DNA from: Rathayibacter rathayi
GTDB taxonomy: Bacteria; Actinomycetota; Actinomycetes; Actinomycetales; Microbacteriaceae
Reading direction: 5' to 3'
Assembly: GCF_004011095.1 (NCBI RefSeq)
Contig: NZ_CP028129.1
Location: 1,612,001-1,676,000, forward strand
DNA: 64,000 nucleotides
The position numbers and the translations under genes are program-made. Of this stretch, positions 16,599 to 24,376 are shown in pieces. The notes below the pieces were generated by a model. That model did not search any database and was not told where the DNA came from. It worked only from the letters and a program-made list of their open reading frames with translations. Positions within the stretch are counted from its first letter, which is position 1; each line of letters opens with the position of its first letter.

Positions 16599-17505
16599 GC
16601 GCCGCGCTCGTCGCCGCCGCCCGCGAACGTCCGCTGCTGCTCGACGGGGCCTGGGCACCGAGCTCGAAGCGCAGGGTGCGGCCGTCGACTCCGCCCTGTG
16701 GAGCGCCAGGGTCCTCCTGGACGAGCCCGAGCGCATCGTCGCCGCCCACCGCGCGTTCGCGGACGCGGGCGCACGGGTGGCGGTCACCGCGAGCTACCAA
16801 GTATCGGCGAGCGGATTCGCTGCCGCGGGCCTTGCCCCCGGACTCGTCGAGCACGCGCTCCGCGAGAGCGTCGCCCTGGCCCGGCGTGCGCAGAGCGGTT
16901 GGGTCGCGGCGTCCGTCGGCCCTTACGGCGCGAGCCTCGGCGACGGCTCCGAATACCGCGGCGACGACACTCTCACGGTCGACGAGCTGACCGCCTGGCA
17001 TCGCCCGCGCCTCGAGGCCCTGGCCGCGGCGAGCCCCGACCTGCTCGCGGTCGAGACGATCCCCTCCGTTCGGGAGGTACGCGCCGTCGTGGCCGCGCTC
17101 GCCGGCTCCCCCGTCCCCGCCTGGATCTGCGTCAGCGGGCGCTCGGGCCGCACCGCGGCCGGGGAGCCGCTGGCCGACGCGTTCGCGGTCGCCACCGCCT
17201 CGACGGAGGTGATCGGCGTCGGAGTGAACTGCTGCCCACCCGGCGACGTCGCCGAGGCCGTGCGCATCGCCCGCTCGGTCACCGACAAGCTGGTGGTCGT
17301 CTACCCCAATAGCGGTGAGGAGTGGGACGCCGTCGATCGCCGCTGGACGGGCGACGCGGCCTTCGATCCCGCACTCGTCGCCTCCTGGCGTGCGGACGGG
17401 GCCGACCTGATCGGCGGCTGCTGCCGCATCGGTCCGGCCGCGATCGCCGCTCTGGGCCGCAGCCTAGAGTGCTCGTCAGCGTCCTCGCCGCCCGCGGTCC
17501 CCTGA
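16595..17505 (+). pseudogene. mmuM: Homocysteine S-methyltransferase MmuM, frameshifted
   Basis: Would methylate homocysteine from S-methylmethionine. The gene starts at the GTG overlapping the repressor stop (SAALVAAARERPLLLDG). It is then broken by loss of one G in the run at 16646-16649: restoring it gives LLLDGGLGTELEAQGA and reaches the downstream frame. That frame contains AGARVAVTASYQ, ASVGPYGA, VETIPS, then the zinc-site cysteines in VGVNCC and IGGCCR. Everything else is intact, including both zinc motifs. So this is either a very recent pseudogene, a homopolymer sequencing error, or (less likely) rescued by slippage. Confidence 0.8.
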
Positions 17506-17534
17506 CACAGGTCGACGCGAGCGGGGCGTCCTGC

Positions 17535-18326
17535 CTAGGGACGCATCAAAAGCCGGGCAGCCGTGGTCGCGGTGATCTCACTCCGCCGAGCACCGGTGAG
17601 CCCCGCCTCCGCGAACCAGCGCTGCGCTAGGGCCCGCCACTGGCCCACTGTCGGTGATGTCGGCTGCCCGAAGTCCGACGAGTAGAGCAGAGGGCTCACC
17701 TCGCGAAGCACCGAGAGGTGCTCGTCGGTACTGATCCGGCCGAGCAGGTGGGTCAGCTCCGTGTGCTCGAAGGAGACGTCGAACTCCTCGGTCAGCTCCC
17801 GCACGAGCGGGCCTGCGTTCACTAGAGGGTGGAAGGCGTGGGTCACGAGGACCCGGCCAGCAGCACCCCGAGCTGCGACGGGGCCGAGCAGTGCCGATAT
17901 CCGCTCGGCGGGCAGGTGCCCCGTGGCGATGACCGCATCGCAGGACCAGGCCATCTCGATGACCTCCGTCAGCGCGCTGACCACTCGTCTGCAGCTCAGA
18001 TGATCGAGGAGAGCCGCGATGTCGCGCGTCGGAAGCGAGACGATCGGCCGCGGGCGGAACCGCTCACGCCTGAGCAACCGCTCGAGCGAGTGGGCATCGA
18101 CAAGATCCGCCCACTGGAGGACAGCGACTCCTCCGACCAGGACCCCGTTCGACCGCCACAACCGTGTGGAGGACAGGGTCTCCCCGGCGTGGCGCTTGAT
18201 CCAGACGACGCCGTTCACCCGGTCGTACTCCCTGATGGCTTCCGCGACCGAGGTCCTGCGCCGCGCCGCATCCGTCCCGGCATGAAAGTGCGAGTCGATG
18301 AAGTCGATCGGCCGGGGGTCAGCCAC
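17535..18326 (-). CDS. DUF6282-like amidohydrolase-type metal hydrolase
   Basis: A 263-residue TIM-barrel hydrolase-like protein. It has an N-terminal metal-site HxH (FIDSHFHAG, His13/His15), a mid-protein VVWIKRHAGETLSS, VLVTHAFHPLVNAG with another His, and a C-terminal SSDFGQP Asp motif. This pattern matches what I recall of DUF6282 proteins, amidohydrolase relatives found beside RraA and dehydrogenase genes. The GTG at 18326 overlaps the upstream rraA-like stop by 8 nt; an in-frame ATG at 18350 is the alternative start. It is the last gene of the six-gene operon. A lactonase or hydrolase step is inferred, not shown. Confidence 0.75.
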   Translation of the reverse strand: MADPRPIDFIDSHFHAGTDAARRRTSVAEAIREYDRVNGVVWIKRHAGETLSSTRLWRSNGVLVGGVAVLQWADLVDAHSLERLLRRERFRPRPIVSLPTRDIAALLDHLSCRRVVSALTEVIEMAWSCDAVIATGHLPAERISALLGPVAARGAAGRVLVTHAFHPLVNAGPLVRELTEEFDVSFEHTELTHLLGRISTDEHLSVLREVSPLLYSSDFGQPTSPTVGQWRALAQRWFAEAGLTGARRSEITATTAARLLMRP

Positions 18327-18984
18327 TGGCGCGGTCCCACGGCGTGGCATAGCCGAAGGATCTCCGCGCGGCGGCGAGCGGACTCCCTCCTCGAACGGCC
18401 ACCGCGATCCGGCGTTCGGTCTCCTCGACCGACTCGGCCATCGCCAGAACTATCGCCACCCGGTCGGAGCGCACCACGATCGCGCCGTTGTCATCGGCGA
18501 CCACCCAGTCCCCCGGAGTCACGGTGATCCCGTCGATGACGACGGGAATCTGCACCGCCTCGAGCCGGAGCCGATTTTTCGCACTGACCATCGCGACTCC
18601 CGCGCTGAAAAGCGGGTACTTCATCTCTCGAACGCCGGCCACGTCTCGGGCGAAGCCCGACACGATCGTTCCTGCGATTCCTCGTGCTTGAGCGGTCACG
18701 GTCAAAAGGTCTCCCCAGGTCGTGCACGCGAGTCCGGTCGGATTGACGGACACGATGATCGACCCCGGAGGGACATCGTCCACGTACTCCGCAGCACTGT
18801 GGAATCCCTGCCTCTGTGTCTCGAGAGGTGCGTACTGAACGGTGAAGGCCGGCCCTGCCGCGTAGGCTCCGGGCGATCGAGGGATGATGCTCCGCAGCCA
18901 AGTGCTCGGCTCTGCCAGCCCGTCCAGCGCATCGGAGACACTCGCCGTATCGAGACGCGATCCGCGTCGACTCCGCCGGCTCAC
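18319..18984 (-). CDS. RraA-like protein (HMG aldolase / oxaloacetate decarboxylase family)
   Basis: A 221-residue member of the RraA/demethylmenaquinone methyltransferase-like fold. Catabolic members are class II retro-aldolases cleaving 4-hydroxy-4-methyl-2-oxoglutarate or related acids, or decarboxylating oxaloacetate. Visible family elements are WGDLLTVTAQARGIAGTIV, the substrate/metal GFARDVAGVREM (Arg-Asp pair) and PGDWVVADDNGAIVV. The GTG at 18984 overlaps the dehydrogenase stop by 4 nt and has GGAGG upstream. Because it sits among catabolic enzymes, aldolase or decarboxylase activity is more likely than RNase E inhibition. Confidence 0.85.
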   Translation of the reverse strand: MSRRSRRGSRLDTASVSDALDGLAEPSTWLRSIIPRSPGAYAAGPAFTVQYAPLETQRQGFHSAAEYVDDVPPGSIIVSVNPTGLACTTWGDLLTVTAQARGIAGTIVSGFARDVAGVREMKYPLFSAGVAMVSAKNRLRLEAVQIPVVIDGITVTPGDWVVADDNGAIVVRSDRVAIVLAMAESVEETERRIAVAVRGGSPLAAARRSFGYATPWDRASG

Positions 18985-20090
18985 GCCTCGTCCTCCCGAT
19001 CGACCTTCGCGAACACCTCTCGCGCGACCTCCGTGGTGGAAGCACTCCCGCCGAGGTCGTCGCTGACAAAGCGTCCCTCCCGCAGCACGTCGCCGACCGC
19101 CCGCCTGAGCCTTCTCGCCTTCGCCGTGTCGCCGAGATGGTCGAGCATCGCCGCGATCGTCAAGAACATCGCCATCGGATTCGCTCGGCCGGTGCCGACA
19201 AGACGCGGTGCGCTGCCGTGGACGGGCTCGAAGTAGGCGTGTTCCGTTCCGACATTGCTGCTCGAGGCCAAGCCCAGGCCACCCATCACGCCGGCACCGA
19301 CGTCGGAAAGGATGTCCCCGAACATGTTCTCTGCCACCAGAACATCGAAACGCGAGGGTCTGGTCACGATCCACATCGCCGCCGCGTCGACATTGATGAT
19401 CTCGCTCTCGACAGCGGGGAAATCGGCTGCAACGGATTCGAGGACCTCCCTCACAAGGCGAGAACTCTGCCGAAGGACATTCGGCTTATCGGCCACGGAA
19501 ACGAATCCCCGTCGCGATGACGCCAGTGCAAAGGCAGCGCGCAGGAGGGACTCAAGCCCACTCCTGGTCTGCAGCCGCACCGTCGCGGATGTCCCCGACG
19601 GTCCGGACAAGGCCGCGTTGGGATGAGAGGCGACCACCGACCAGAGAGGCTCGGTCAGCGGGAACTCGTCGTAGCCGGCGTAGAGGCCCTCCGTGTTCTC
19701 GCGGACGACGACGAAATCGAAGGCTCCCCCGCGGAGGTCGAGAATCGGCCTGACGTTCACCGTCAAGCCGAGCTGCTGGCGAAGCTGGACGACCGGAGAG
19801 ACATACACGCAGGACGCGGGATCGAGTCCCGGCGACAACTCCGCCGCTGCTTCCCTCGCCGGTTTGCTGGTCACCGCACCGAGCAGAGTCGCGTCGGAGG
19901 CCCGGACCAGCTCCCACGTCCTCGCCGGGATCGGATCGCCCTCCTCACGCCAGCACTCCCAGCCGATCTCTCCGGCCACCAGCTCAAAAGACGGGCACAG
20001 CCGCTCGAGGACCGGCGCAGCCGCAGACATGACCTCCCGGCCGATACCGTCTCCCGGAAGGACGGCGATCGTCGTCCTCGCCCCCCTCAC
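18981..20090 (-). CDS. Isocitrate/isopropylmalate/tartrate-type beta-decarboxylating dehydrogenase
   Basis: A 369-residue NAD(P)-dependent 2-hydroxyacid oxidative decarboxylase. PGDGIG is at residues 12-17. Substrate-carboxylate arginines Arg104 (LRQQLG), Arg114 (NVRP) and Arg130 are present, with Tyr137 in [11 protein letters not shown]. Lys202 (DKPNVL), Asp235 and the metal aspartates of [10 protein letters not shown] (Asp259, Asp263) follow. The RENTEG signature is of the isocitrate/homoisocitrate/tartrate kind, not the RELTGG of isopropylmalate dehydrogenase, so it is probably not LeuB. The GTG at 20090 overlaps the previous stop by 4 nt, with AAGGAG upstream. The substrate is unknown. 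Confidence 0.88.
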   Translation of the reverse strand: MRGARTTIAVLPGDGIGREVMSAAAPVLERLCPSFELVAGEIGWECWREEGDPIPARTWELVRASDATLLGAVTSKPAREAAAELSPGLDPASCVYVSPVVQLRQQLGLTVNVRPILDLRGGAFDFVVVRENTEGLYAGYDEFPLTEPLWSVVASHPNAALSGPSGTSATVRLQTRSGLESLLRAAFALASSRRGFVSVADKPNVLRQSSRLVREVLESVAADFPAVESEIINVDAAAMWIVTRPSRFDVLVAENMFGDILSDVGAGVMGGLGLASSSNVGTEHAYFEPVHGSAPRLVGTGRANPMAMFLTIAAMLDHLGDTAKARRLRRAVGDVLREGRFVSDDLGGSASTTEVAREVFAKVDREDEA

Positions 20091-20785
20091 CGCAGCTCCT
20101 TCTTCAGCATCGCGCTCACGACCCGCGCGACCCGGTCGGACTGGTCGAGGTGAGGACGCATGCCTGCGCCGCCCAGCTCGACGATGGTTGGAGCATCGCA
20201 GCGGCAGACATCGTCTCTGCCTGCCAGACGCGACTTGCTTCCCACCACCGTGATGTGCCGCCCTTCGCTCTGCGAGCGCCCGCACCGGTAGTCCGTCAGC
20301 GCCTGCAGTCCGGCGAGGAGACGCCGCCTCATCGCAGGCTCGGGTCGACGCTCCTCCTCCCCTTGCGCTGCGGGGACGCCGCCCGCGAATCGCTCAAGAA
20401 GGCCCGCGGCCTCAGCGACCCCCTCGCCCGCGGCGACGGTGATCACAGCCGCGAAGCGCGAGCGGAGGCGCTCCGTCGCGCCGCTCGGCGCCGACACCGT
20501 GAAGGTGACGACACCCTTGTCCAGGTGAGAACGGAGCTCGTGCGCCACCACACCGCCCAGGGCGTTGCCGAGAAGGAGCGAGGCGTCGGCGAGCTGGGGA
20601 CACTCCGCCCGCCAATAGTCGGCGACCTCCCCGATCGTCGTCGCGCCGTCCTCGAATGCTGCGCAGGTGTCGAGCGAAACAACGTCGAAGCCCACCTGCT
20701 CGAGCTGAACGCCGATCGCGCCCGGGAAAGTGTGGCAGTCGTGCTGGACGTGCAGCGGCTGGAAAGAGACCGCCAGCTCCCTCAT
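20087..20785 (-). CDS. Alpha/beta-hydrolase-like protein with degenerate catalytic residues
   Basis: A 232-residue protein with the layout of an alpha/beta-hydrolase. The nucleophile elbow reads G-N-A-L-G-G (residues 73-78), so Ala75 replaces the catalytic Ser. The C-terminal His motif, normally GAGHxPHLxxP, reads GAGMRPHLDQ with Met209 in place of His (a His follows at 212). It looks unable to act as a classic serine hydrolase and may be a binding or scaffold protein, or use another chemistry. The ATG overlaps the aldolase stop by 4 nt and the stop overlaps the dehydrogenase start by 4 nt, so it is firmly within the operon. Confidence 0.7.
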   Translation of the reverse strand: MRELAVSFQPLHVQHDCHTFPGAIGVQLEQVGFDVVSLDTCAAFEDGATTIGEVADYWRAECPQLADASLLLGNALGGVVAHELRSHLDKGVVTFTVSAPSGATERLRSRFAAVITVAAGEGVAEAAGLLERFAGGVPAAQGEEERRPEPAMRRRLLAGLQALTDYRCGRSQSEGRHITVVGSKSRLAGRDDVCRCDAPTIVELGGAGMRPHLDQSDRVARVVSAMLKKELR

Positions 20786-21717
20786 GAGAGTGCACCGGCG
20801 AGAAGACCCGCGGCCCGCACTTGCGCATGGCGATCCAGGATCTCAGCCAGCCGGGGACTGTGCTCGATCGAGAGATCGAAGTAGCCGAGCAGCATGTCGG
20901 TCAGATCGAGACGAGGAGCCGCCTCGGCGACGTTCTCGCCGAGCCTCGTCGATAGTTCGAGCAACGAGCCCAGGTCGAACCGGCCCGATCCCAGCCGGCG
21001 CTGCGAGAGGTACGCCAGCCATTGCTCCGCAACGAGATTCCCCGCCCCTTTCCCCATACCCAGGACAGCCGAGTCCACCCACGTCGCCCCCGCGTCGACC
21101 GCGCGGATGGTATTGACCAGCGCCAGGCCGAGGTGATTGTGCGCGTGGAGTCCTATAGCGAGTCCCTGGCCGGAGAGGGATGACTCGACCAGCGCATCGA
21201 CTTCATCGGGCAGCAGACTGCCGTTCGAATCCGCGAGATAGAGAGCAGTGACGCCGAGGTCGCTGACCGCGTGGACGATCCGCCGCAACCGCTTAGGTGG
21301 GACGGTACTGACCCTTGTGACATTCACACAGACGACATAGCCGATCTCGACAGCACGCTGAGCGCAGTCGAGACTACGACGGGGATCGGAGGACGAGAAG
21401 CAGATGCGGACGAGCCGCGCGCCGGCGTTCCACATCTCGTCGAGATCATGAGCGCCGAGATTTTCCGGGTGCACCATGATTCCGATGTTCTCCGGGCCGA
21501 TCTCGCGGGCCATTGCCGCGATGTAGTCGTCGCCGCAACTCTCGGTCAGGCCATCGGTGCGTTCCGGCCGTGACGACCCGTTTCTGTAGCCGATCTCGAC
21601 CCAGTCGAATCCACTGGCGACACTGGAACGAGCATGCGCCAGCGCATAGTCGAGAGAGAAATTGAAGGAGTTGCGGTAGCCCCCATCGCGGAGGGTGACA
21701 TCAATATTCGTGATCAC
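20782..21717 (-). CDS. DRE-TIM (HMGL-like) metallolyase/aldolase
   Basis: A 311-residue TIM barrel of the HMG-CoA lyase / isopropylmalate synthase / 4-hydroxy-2-oxovalerate aldolase superfamily. The N-terminal DVTLRDGGY (Arg10, Asp11) and the metal-binding GLHAHNHLG (His191, His193, Asn194) are intact, with LADSNGSLLPDEV between them. There is no C-terminal regulatory domain, so it is more like a catabolic lyase than a leucine-pathway synthase. The GTG at 21717 follows AAAGGA. It could cleave a 4-hydroxy-2-oxoacid to pyruvate plus an aldehyde, or condense a ketoacid with acetyl-CoA; the sequence does not decide. Confidence 0.85.
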   Translation of the reverse strand: MITNIDVTLRDGGYRNSFNFSLDYALAHARSSVASGFDWVEIGYRNGSSRPERTDGLTESCGDDYIAAMAREIGPENIGIMVHPENLGAHDLDEMWNAGARLVRICFSSSDPRRSLDCAQRAVEIGYVVCVNVTRVSTVPPKRLRRIVHAVSDLGVTALYLADSNGSLLPDEVDALVESSLSGQGLAIGLHAHNHLGLALVNTIRAVDAGATWVDSAVLGMGKGAGNLVAEQWLAYLSQRRLGSGRFDLGSLLELSTRLGENVAEAAPRLDLTDMLLGYFDLSIEHSPRLAEILDRHAQVRAAGLLAGALS

Positions 21718-21747
21718 AGCGTGAGTTCCTTTGGGTCTGTGGACGTT

Positions 21748-22989
21748 CTAGCGGGCGACCGCAGCGTTACCGGAGGCGGAGCGATCCGCCCGGCTGCGCG
21801 GACGCAAGAGCACGAGCGCCGCCGCGCAGAGCACGATGATCGCCGAGGCGAAGAGGACGAAGGCCGCCCCGTCACCGATTGCGGCGGCGAGGAAGCCGAC
21901 GCCGAGAGCAGGCGCAGACAAAGCGACGTACGCCAGGACGAAGTACGCCGCGAGTACCGCGCCGAGCTGCGGTGCCGGAGCCGCGAGCGTGACGATGCGC
22001 GTCCCCGTCAGGAAGGACAGCCCGAAACCGGCCCCGCTCAGCACTGCTCCTGCAACGGCGAGCGGTGCGCTGGCGAGAACAGCGCCCGCCGCGGTCGTGG
22101 CGGTCCCTACCCCGAGCGCGAGCATCGCGTATGTCGCCGCGCGTCGGGGCGGGACCGAGGCGGCCATCAGCGTCCAGAGGACCTGGACCGCGCCGCCCAC
22201 TCCCTGAACGGCGAGGACCACAATGCCGGCGACGACGTGGCCGTGCACGCCCAGCAGGGAACGCGCGAGCGAGCCGCCGAGCGCGAGGTACAACCCTCCG
22301 ACCGACCAGGCGGCGGTGACGCAGAAGGACGCCACCAGGAAGTCCCGGCGCATCCCCCGCGGGACCGAGGGGCGCTGCAGCGCGAAGAGTCGAGCCCCCG
22401 GTGCGCGATCAGTTCGTGGTGAGAGCAGCGCGACCCCGAGCGCCGTCAGCAGGCTCGCGCCGGCGAGCACCTCGAAGGGAAGAGCGAGAGGCGCGCCCCA
22501 GTCGAGGACCGCGCCACTCCCCACCGCTCCCGCCGCGATGCCGAGAGTGCTGACAATGCTGTTCGTTCCGGCCGCCGCGCGCTGATCTGAGCGGGGATGG
22601 GTCTCGGACAGCGCTGCGCCGGCGGCGCCGGTCGAAATGCCTGTCGCGACTCCCTGGATCAGCCGGGCGAGGATGAGTACGGGAAGATTCGGAGCCAGCG
22701 CAAGACCCACCATCGACAGGGCGAGAGTGAGCATCCCCGCCACGAGTACCGGCTTGGTGCCGATCCGATCCGAGATCCCGCCCGCGGTCAGAAGAGCGGC
22801 TATGACCCCCAGGGCGTATACCGCGTAAGCGACAGTGACTGCGGAAGTGGGAAGTGACCACTGCCCCTGAAAGTCTGCGTAGGCGGGTGAGGGGGCACCA
22901 CTCGCGGCGAGGGTGATGCCGAGCGCGGCTGCGACGACCACATAGGGTGCTTGACGCGTGCGCTGCTTCAGCTCGTGGCCGGTCGTCAT
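21748..22989 (-). CDS. MFS transporter
   Basis: A 413-residue major facilitator with twelve predicted membrane segments. The loop 2-3 motif GGISDRIGTKP and a hydrophilic central loop (SPRTDRAPGARLFALQRPSVPRG) divide it into two six-helix halves. It is the promoter-proximal gene of the minus-strand operon, 30 bp ahead of the aldolase, with GAGGAG before its ATG. It could import the pathway substrate or export an inhibitor. Sequence features of drug-efflux (DHA1-like) transporters make export a real alternative. Confidence 0.85.
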   Translation of the reverse strand: MTTGHELKQRTRQAPYVVVAAALGITLAASGAPSPAYADFQGQWSLPTSAVTVAYAVYALGVIAALLTAGGISDRIGTKPVLVAGMLTLALSMVGLALAPNLPVLILARLIQGVATGISTGAAGAALSETHPRSDQRAAAGTNSIVSTLGIAAGAVGSGAVLDWGAPLALPFEVLAGASLLTALGVALLSPRTDRAPGARLFALQRPSVPRGMRRDFLVASFCVTAAWSVGGLYLALGGSLARSLLGVHGHVVAGIVVLAVQGVGGAVQVLWTLMAASVPPRRAATYAMLALGVGTATTAAGAVLASAPLAVAGAVLSGAGFGLSFLTGTRIVTLAAPAPQLGAVLAAYFVLAYVALSAPALGVGFLAAAIGDGAAFVLFASAIIVLCAAALVLLRPRSRADRSASGNAAVAR

Positions 22990-23017
22990 GGCTCCTCTTT
23001 CCTGTCAGGAATTCTGT

Positions 23018-23098
23018 TCACCTACCAATCAGAGGTGAGGACCGCACAGTATCCTCACGACGGCCTGCGAATCGAAGAGCGAATCGCTGTGGTGAGGA
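23018..23098. promoter_or_regulatory. LysR-type operator region between lysR and the catabolic operon
   Basis: The 154-bp divergent gap holds a perfect interrupted dyad, GTGAGGA (23035-23041) N10 TCCTCAC (23052-23058), and a third copy of GTGAGGA at 23092-23098. An overlapping dyad TCACCT (23018-23023) N9 AGGTGA (23033-23038) precedes them. A direct repeat GCGAATCG also occurs around 23067 and 23080. This arrangement of one strong dyad plus spaced half-sites is what LysR regulators use for recognition and activation sites. Confidence 0.6.
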
Positions 23099-23143
23099 AG
23101 GGCTTCGCCTGGGTCGGCGCAGCCTCGAGGGAGGAAGACACCG

Positions 23144-24028
23144 ATGACGGCACGACTCGAAGACATCTCCGTGCGACATTTGCAGTACGCCTTGGCCGTG
23201 GAGGCGGCCGGGTCGATCACCGGTGCCGCCGAGACGCTGCGCATCGCGCAGCCGAGCGTGAGCCAGCAGATCCGGAAGCTGGAGGCACGCCTGGGGACGC
23301 CCCTTTTTGAACGGACGAGAACCGGCTTGACCGTGACTCCCGGGGCACGGGACTTCCTCCGCACCGCCTCACTCCTTCTCGGGGGGCTTCACGAAGCGGC
23401 CGCACGGTTGAACGACGTGGCCAGTCCGTGGAGGGTGGGGATCAGCCCGGGACTCTGCCGCGATGTCGTCGCAGAGGTGGAGGCGGCCCTGCACAGCGTG
23501 CAGCCCGACGCGCGGATGCAGTGCAGCGCCGATTCCTCCAGTGCGATGATTCGTGCTCTCGAACGGGGGACGCTCGACGTGGCCGTCGTCCGCTCTCCGG
23601 TCGGCGAACCCTTCCTTGTGTACGCGCCTCTCGCCAGCAACGAGCTGGGTGTCGTCGTCGGACCGCAGCACCCCCTTGCGAACGAGGCCGGCATCACCTG
23701 GGATCATGTGCGGGAGTTCGCTCTGCTCTGGTTCGACGACGAGAATGCGCCGAACTACGCCGCCGAGATCCTCGCTCACCTCGCTCGAAACGGCTGGTCC
23801 CCTACACTTGAGCGCGGACCGGCCCGCCATGCTCTGTTCCAGCACCGACTGATGACCGACCACGTCCTCGTGGCTCTGCGGCCCGCGGGTACGAGAGGGT
23901 CAGCGGCCCCGCTGTGCTGGATACCGTTCGTCGAGGACCCGCCCCTCGAGCACCTGGTCCTCGTCGCGATGCGCGGCACCCGTGCGGGCGCGCTCGTCGC
24001 GAGGCTCGGAGCCGCACCCAGGCAATGA
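23144..24028 (+). CDS. LysR-family transcriptional regulator
   Basis: A 294-residue LysR protein. The N-terminal winged helix-turn-helix spans residues about 8-67: GSITGAAETLRIAQPSVSQQIRKLEARLGTPLFER, interrupted here only for description. A linker helix and periplasmic-binding-like effector domain follow (WRVGISPGLCRDVV, GTLDVAVVRSP). It is transcribed divergently from the MFS-aldolase operon, which it most likely controls with a pathway metabolite as co-inducer. Residues 101-104 (ISPG) fit an effector-binding loop. The ATG at 23144 follows GGGAGGAAGA. Confidence 0.93.
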   Translation: MTARLEDISVRHLQYALAVEAAGSITGAAETLRIAQPSVSQQIRKLEARLGTPLFERTRTGLTVTPGARDFLRTASLLLGGLHEAAARLNDVASPWRVGISPGLCRDVVAEVEAALHSVQPDARMQCSADSSSAMIRALERGTLDVAVVRSPVGEPFLVYAPLASNELGVVVGPQHPLANEAGITWDHVREFALLWFDDENAPNYAAEILAHLARNGWSPTLERGPARHALFQHRLMTDHVLVALRPAGTRGSAAPLCWIPFVEDPPLEHLVLVAMRGTRAGALVARLGAAPRQ

Positions 24029-24080
24029 CCTTCCCCGGCGTGACGAACGCCTCTTGGACGGCGCCCGCCCGCCCGCCTAC

Positions 24081-24103
24081 GGTGACTCGTGGACCTCGTC
24101 ACC
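24081..24103. promoter_or_regulatory. Inverted repeat before the tautomerase gene
   Basis: GGTGAC (24081-24086) and GTCACC (24098-24103) form a 6-bp dyad with an 11-bp spacer, 18 nt before the tautomerase ATG. It may be an operator for the adjacent LysR regulator or another factor; its sequence differs from the GTGAGGA sites. Confidence 0.35.
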
Positions 24104-24121
24104 GATTGGAAGGACACGACA

Positions 24122-24319
24122 ATGCCCCTCATTTCCATCTCCCAGACCCCGGGGACCGATCCGCAGAAGAAGGCGGCCCTCCTCCGCGCAGTCACCGACG
24201 CTTATGTCGCCGCGACCGGAGCGAAGCCGGCGAGCGTCTGGGCGACAGTGACCGAGGTCCCCCTCGACAACTGGACCGTCGGAGGCGAGACCCTCGCTGA
24301 CAGGGCCGCGAAGGCCTGA
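24122..24319 (+). CDS. 4-oxalocrotonate tautomerase-like protein
   Basis: A 65-residue 4-OT superfamily protein. Pro follows the initiator Met (MPLISISQ), as required for the catalytic N-terminal proline, and the family C-terminal VTEVPLDNWTVGG is present. Such enzymes interconvert keto and enol forms of 2-oxoacids, or hydrate/dehalogenate related acids. GGAAGGA lies just upstream of the ATG. It is 93 bp after lysR on the same strand and beside the catabolic operon, so it likely handles a 2-hydroxymuconate- or enol-oxoacid-like intermediate. It ends at a strong bidirectional hairpin. Confidence 0.85.
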   Translation: MPLISISQTPGTDPQKKAALLRAVTDAYVAATGAKPASVWATVTEVPLDNWTVGGETLADRAAKA

Positions 24320-24328
24320 CGGAACACA

Positions 24329-24374
24329 GCGAGCAAGGGGGAGCCGACCAGCCGGTCGGCTCCCCCTTGCTCGC
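24329..24374. terminator. Bidirectional terminator hairpin (21-bp perfect stem)
   Basis: Perfect 21-bp arms (24329-24349 and 24354-24374) with a 4-nt loop between the convergent tautomerase and SGNH hydrolase genes. There is no T-run on either side, as is common for actinobacterial terminators. Confidence 0.8.
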
Positions 24375-24376
24375 GC

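Noticed and set aside
17535..24319. Leucine or aromatic-degradation (protocatechuate) cluster
   Set aside because: No isopropylmalate isomerase, no ring-cleavage dioxygenase, and the dehydrogenase has RENTEG rather than the LeuB RELTGG signature.
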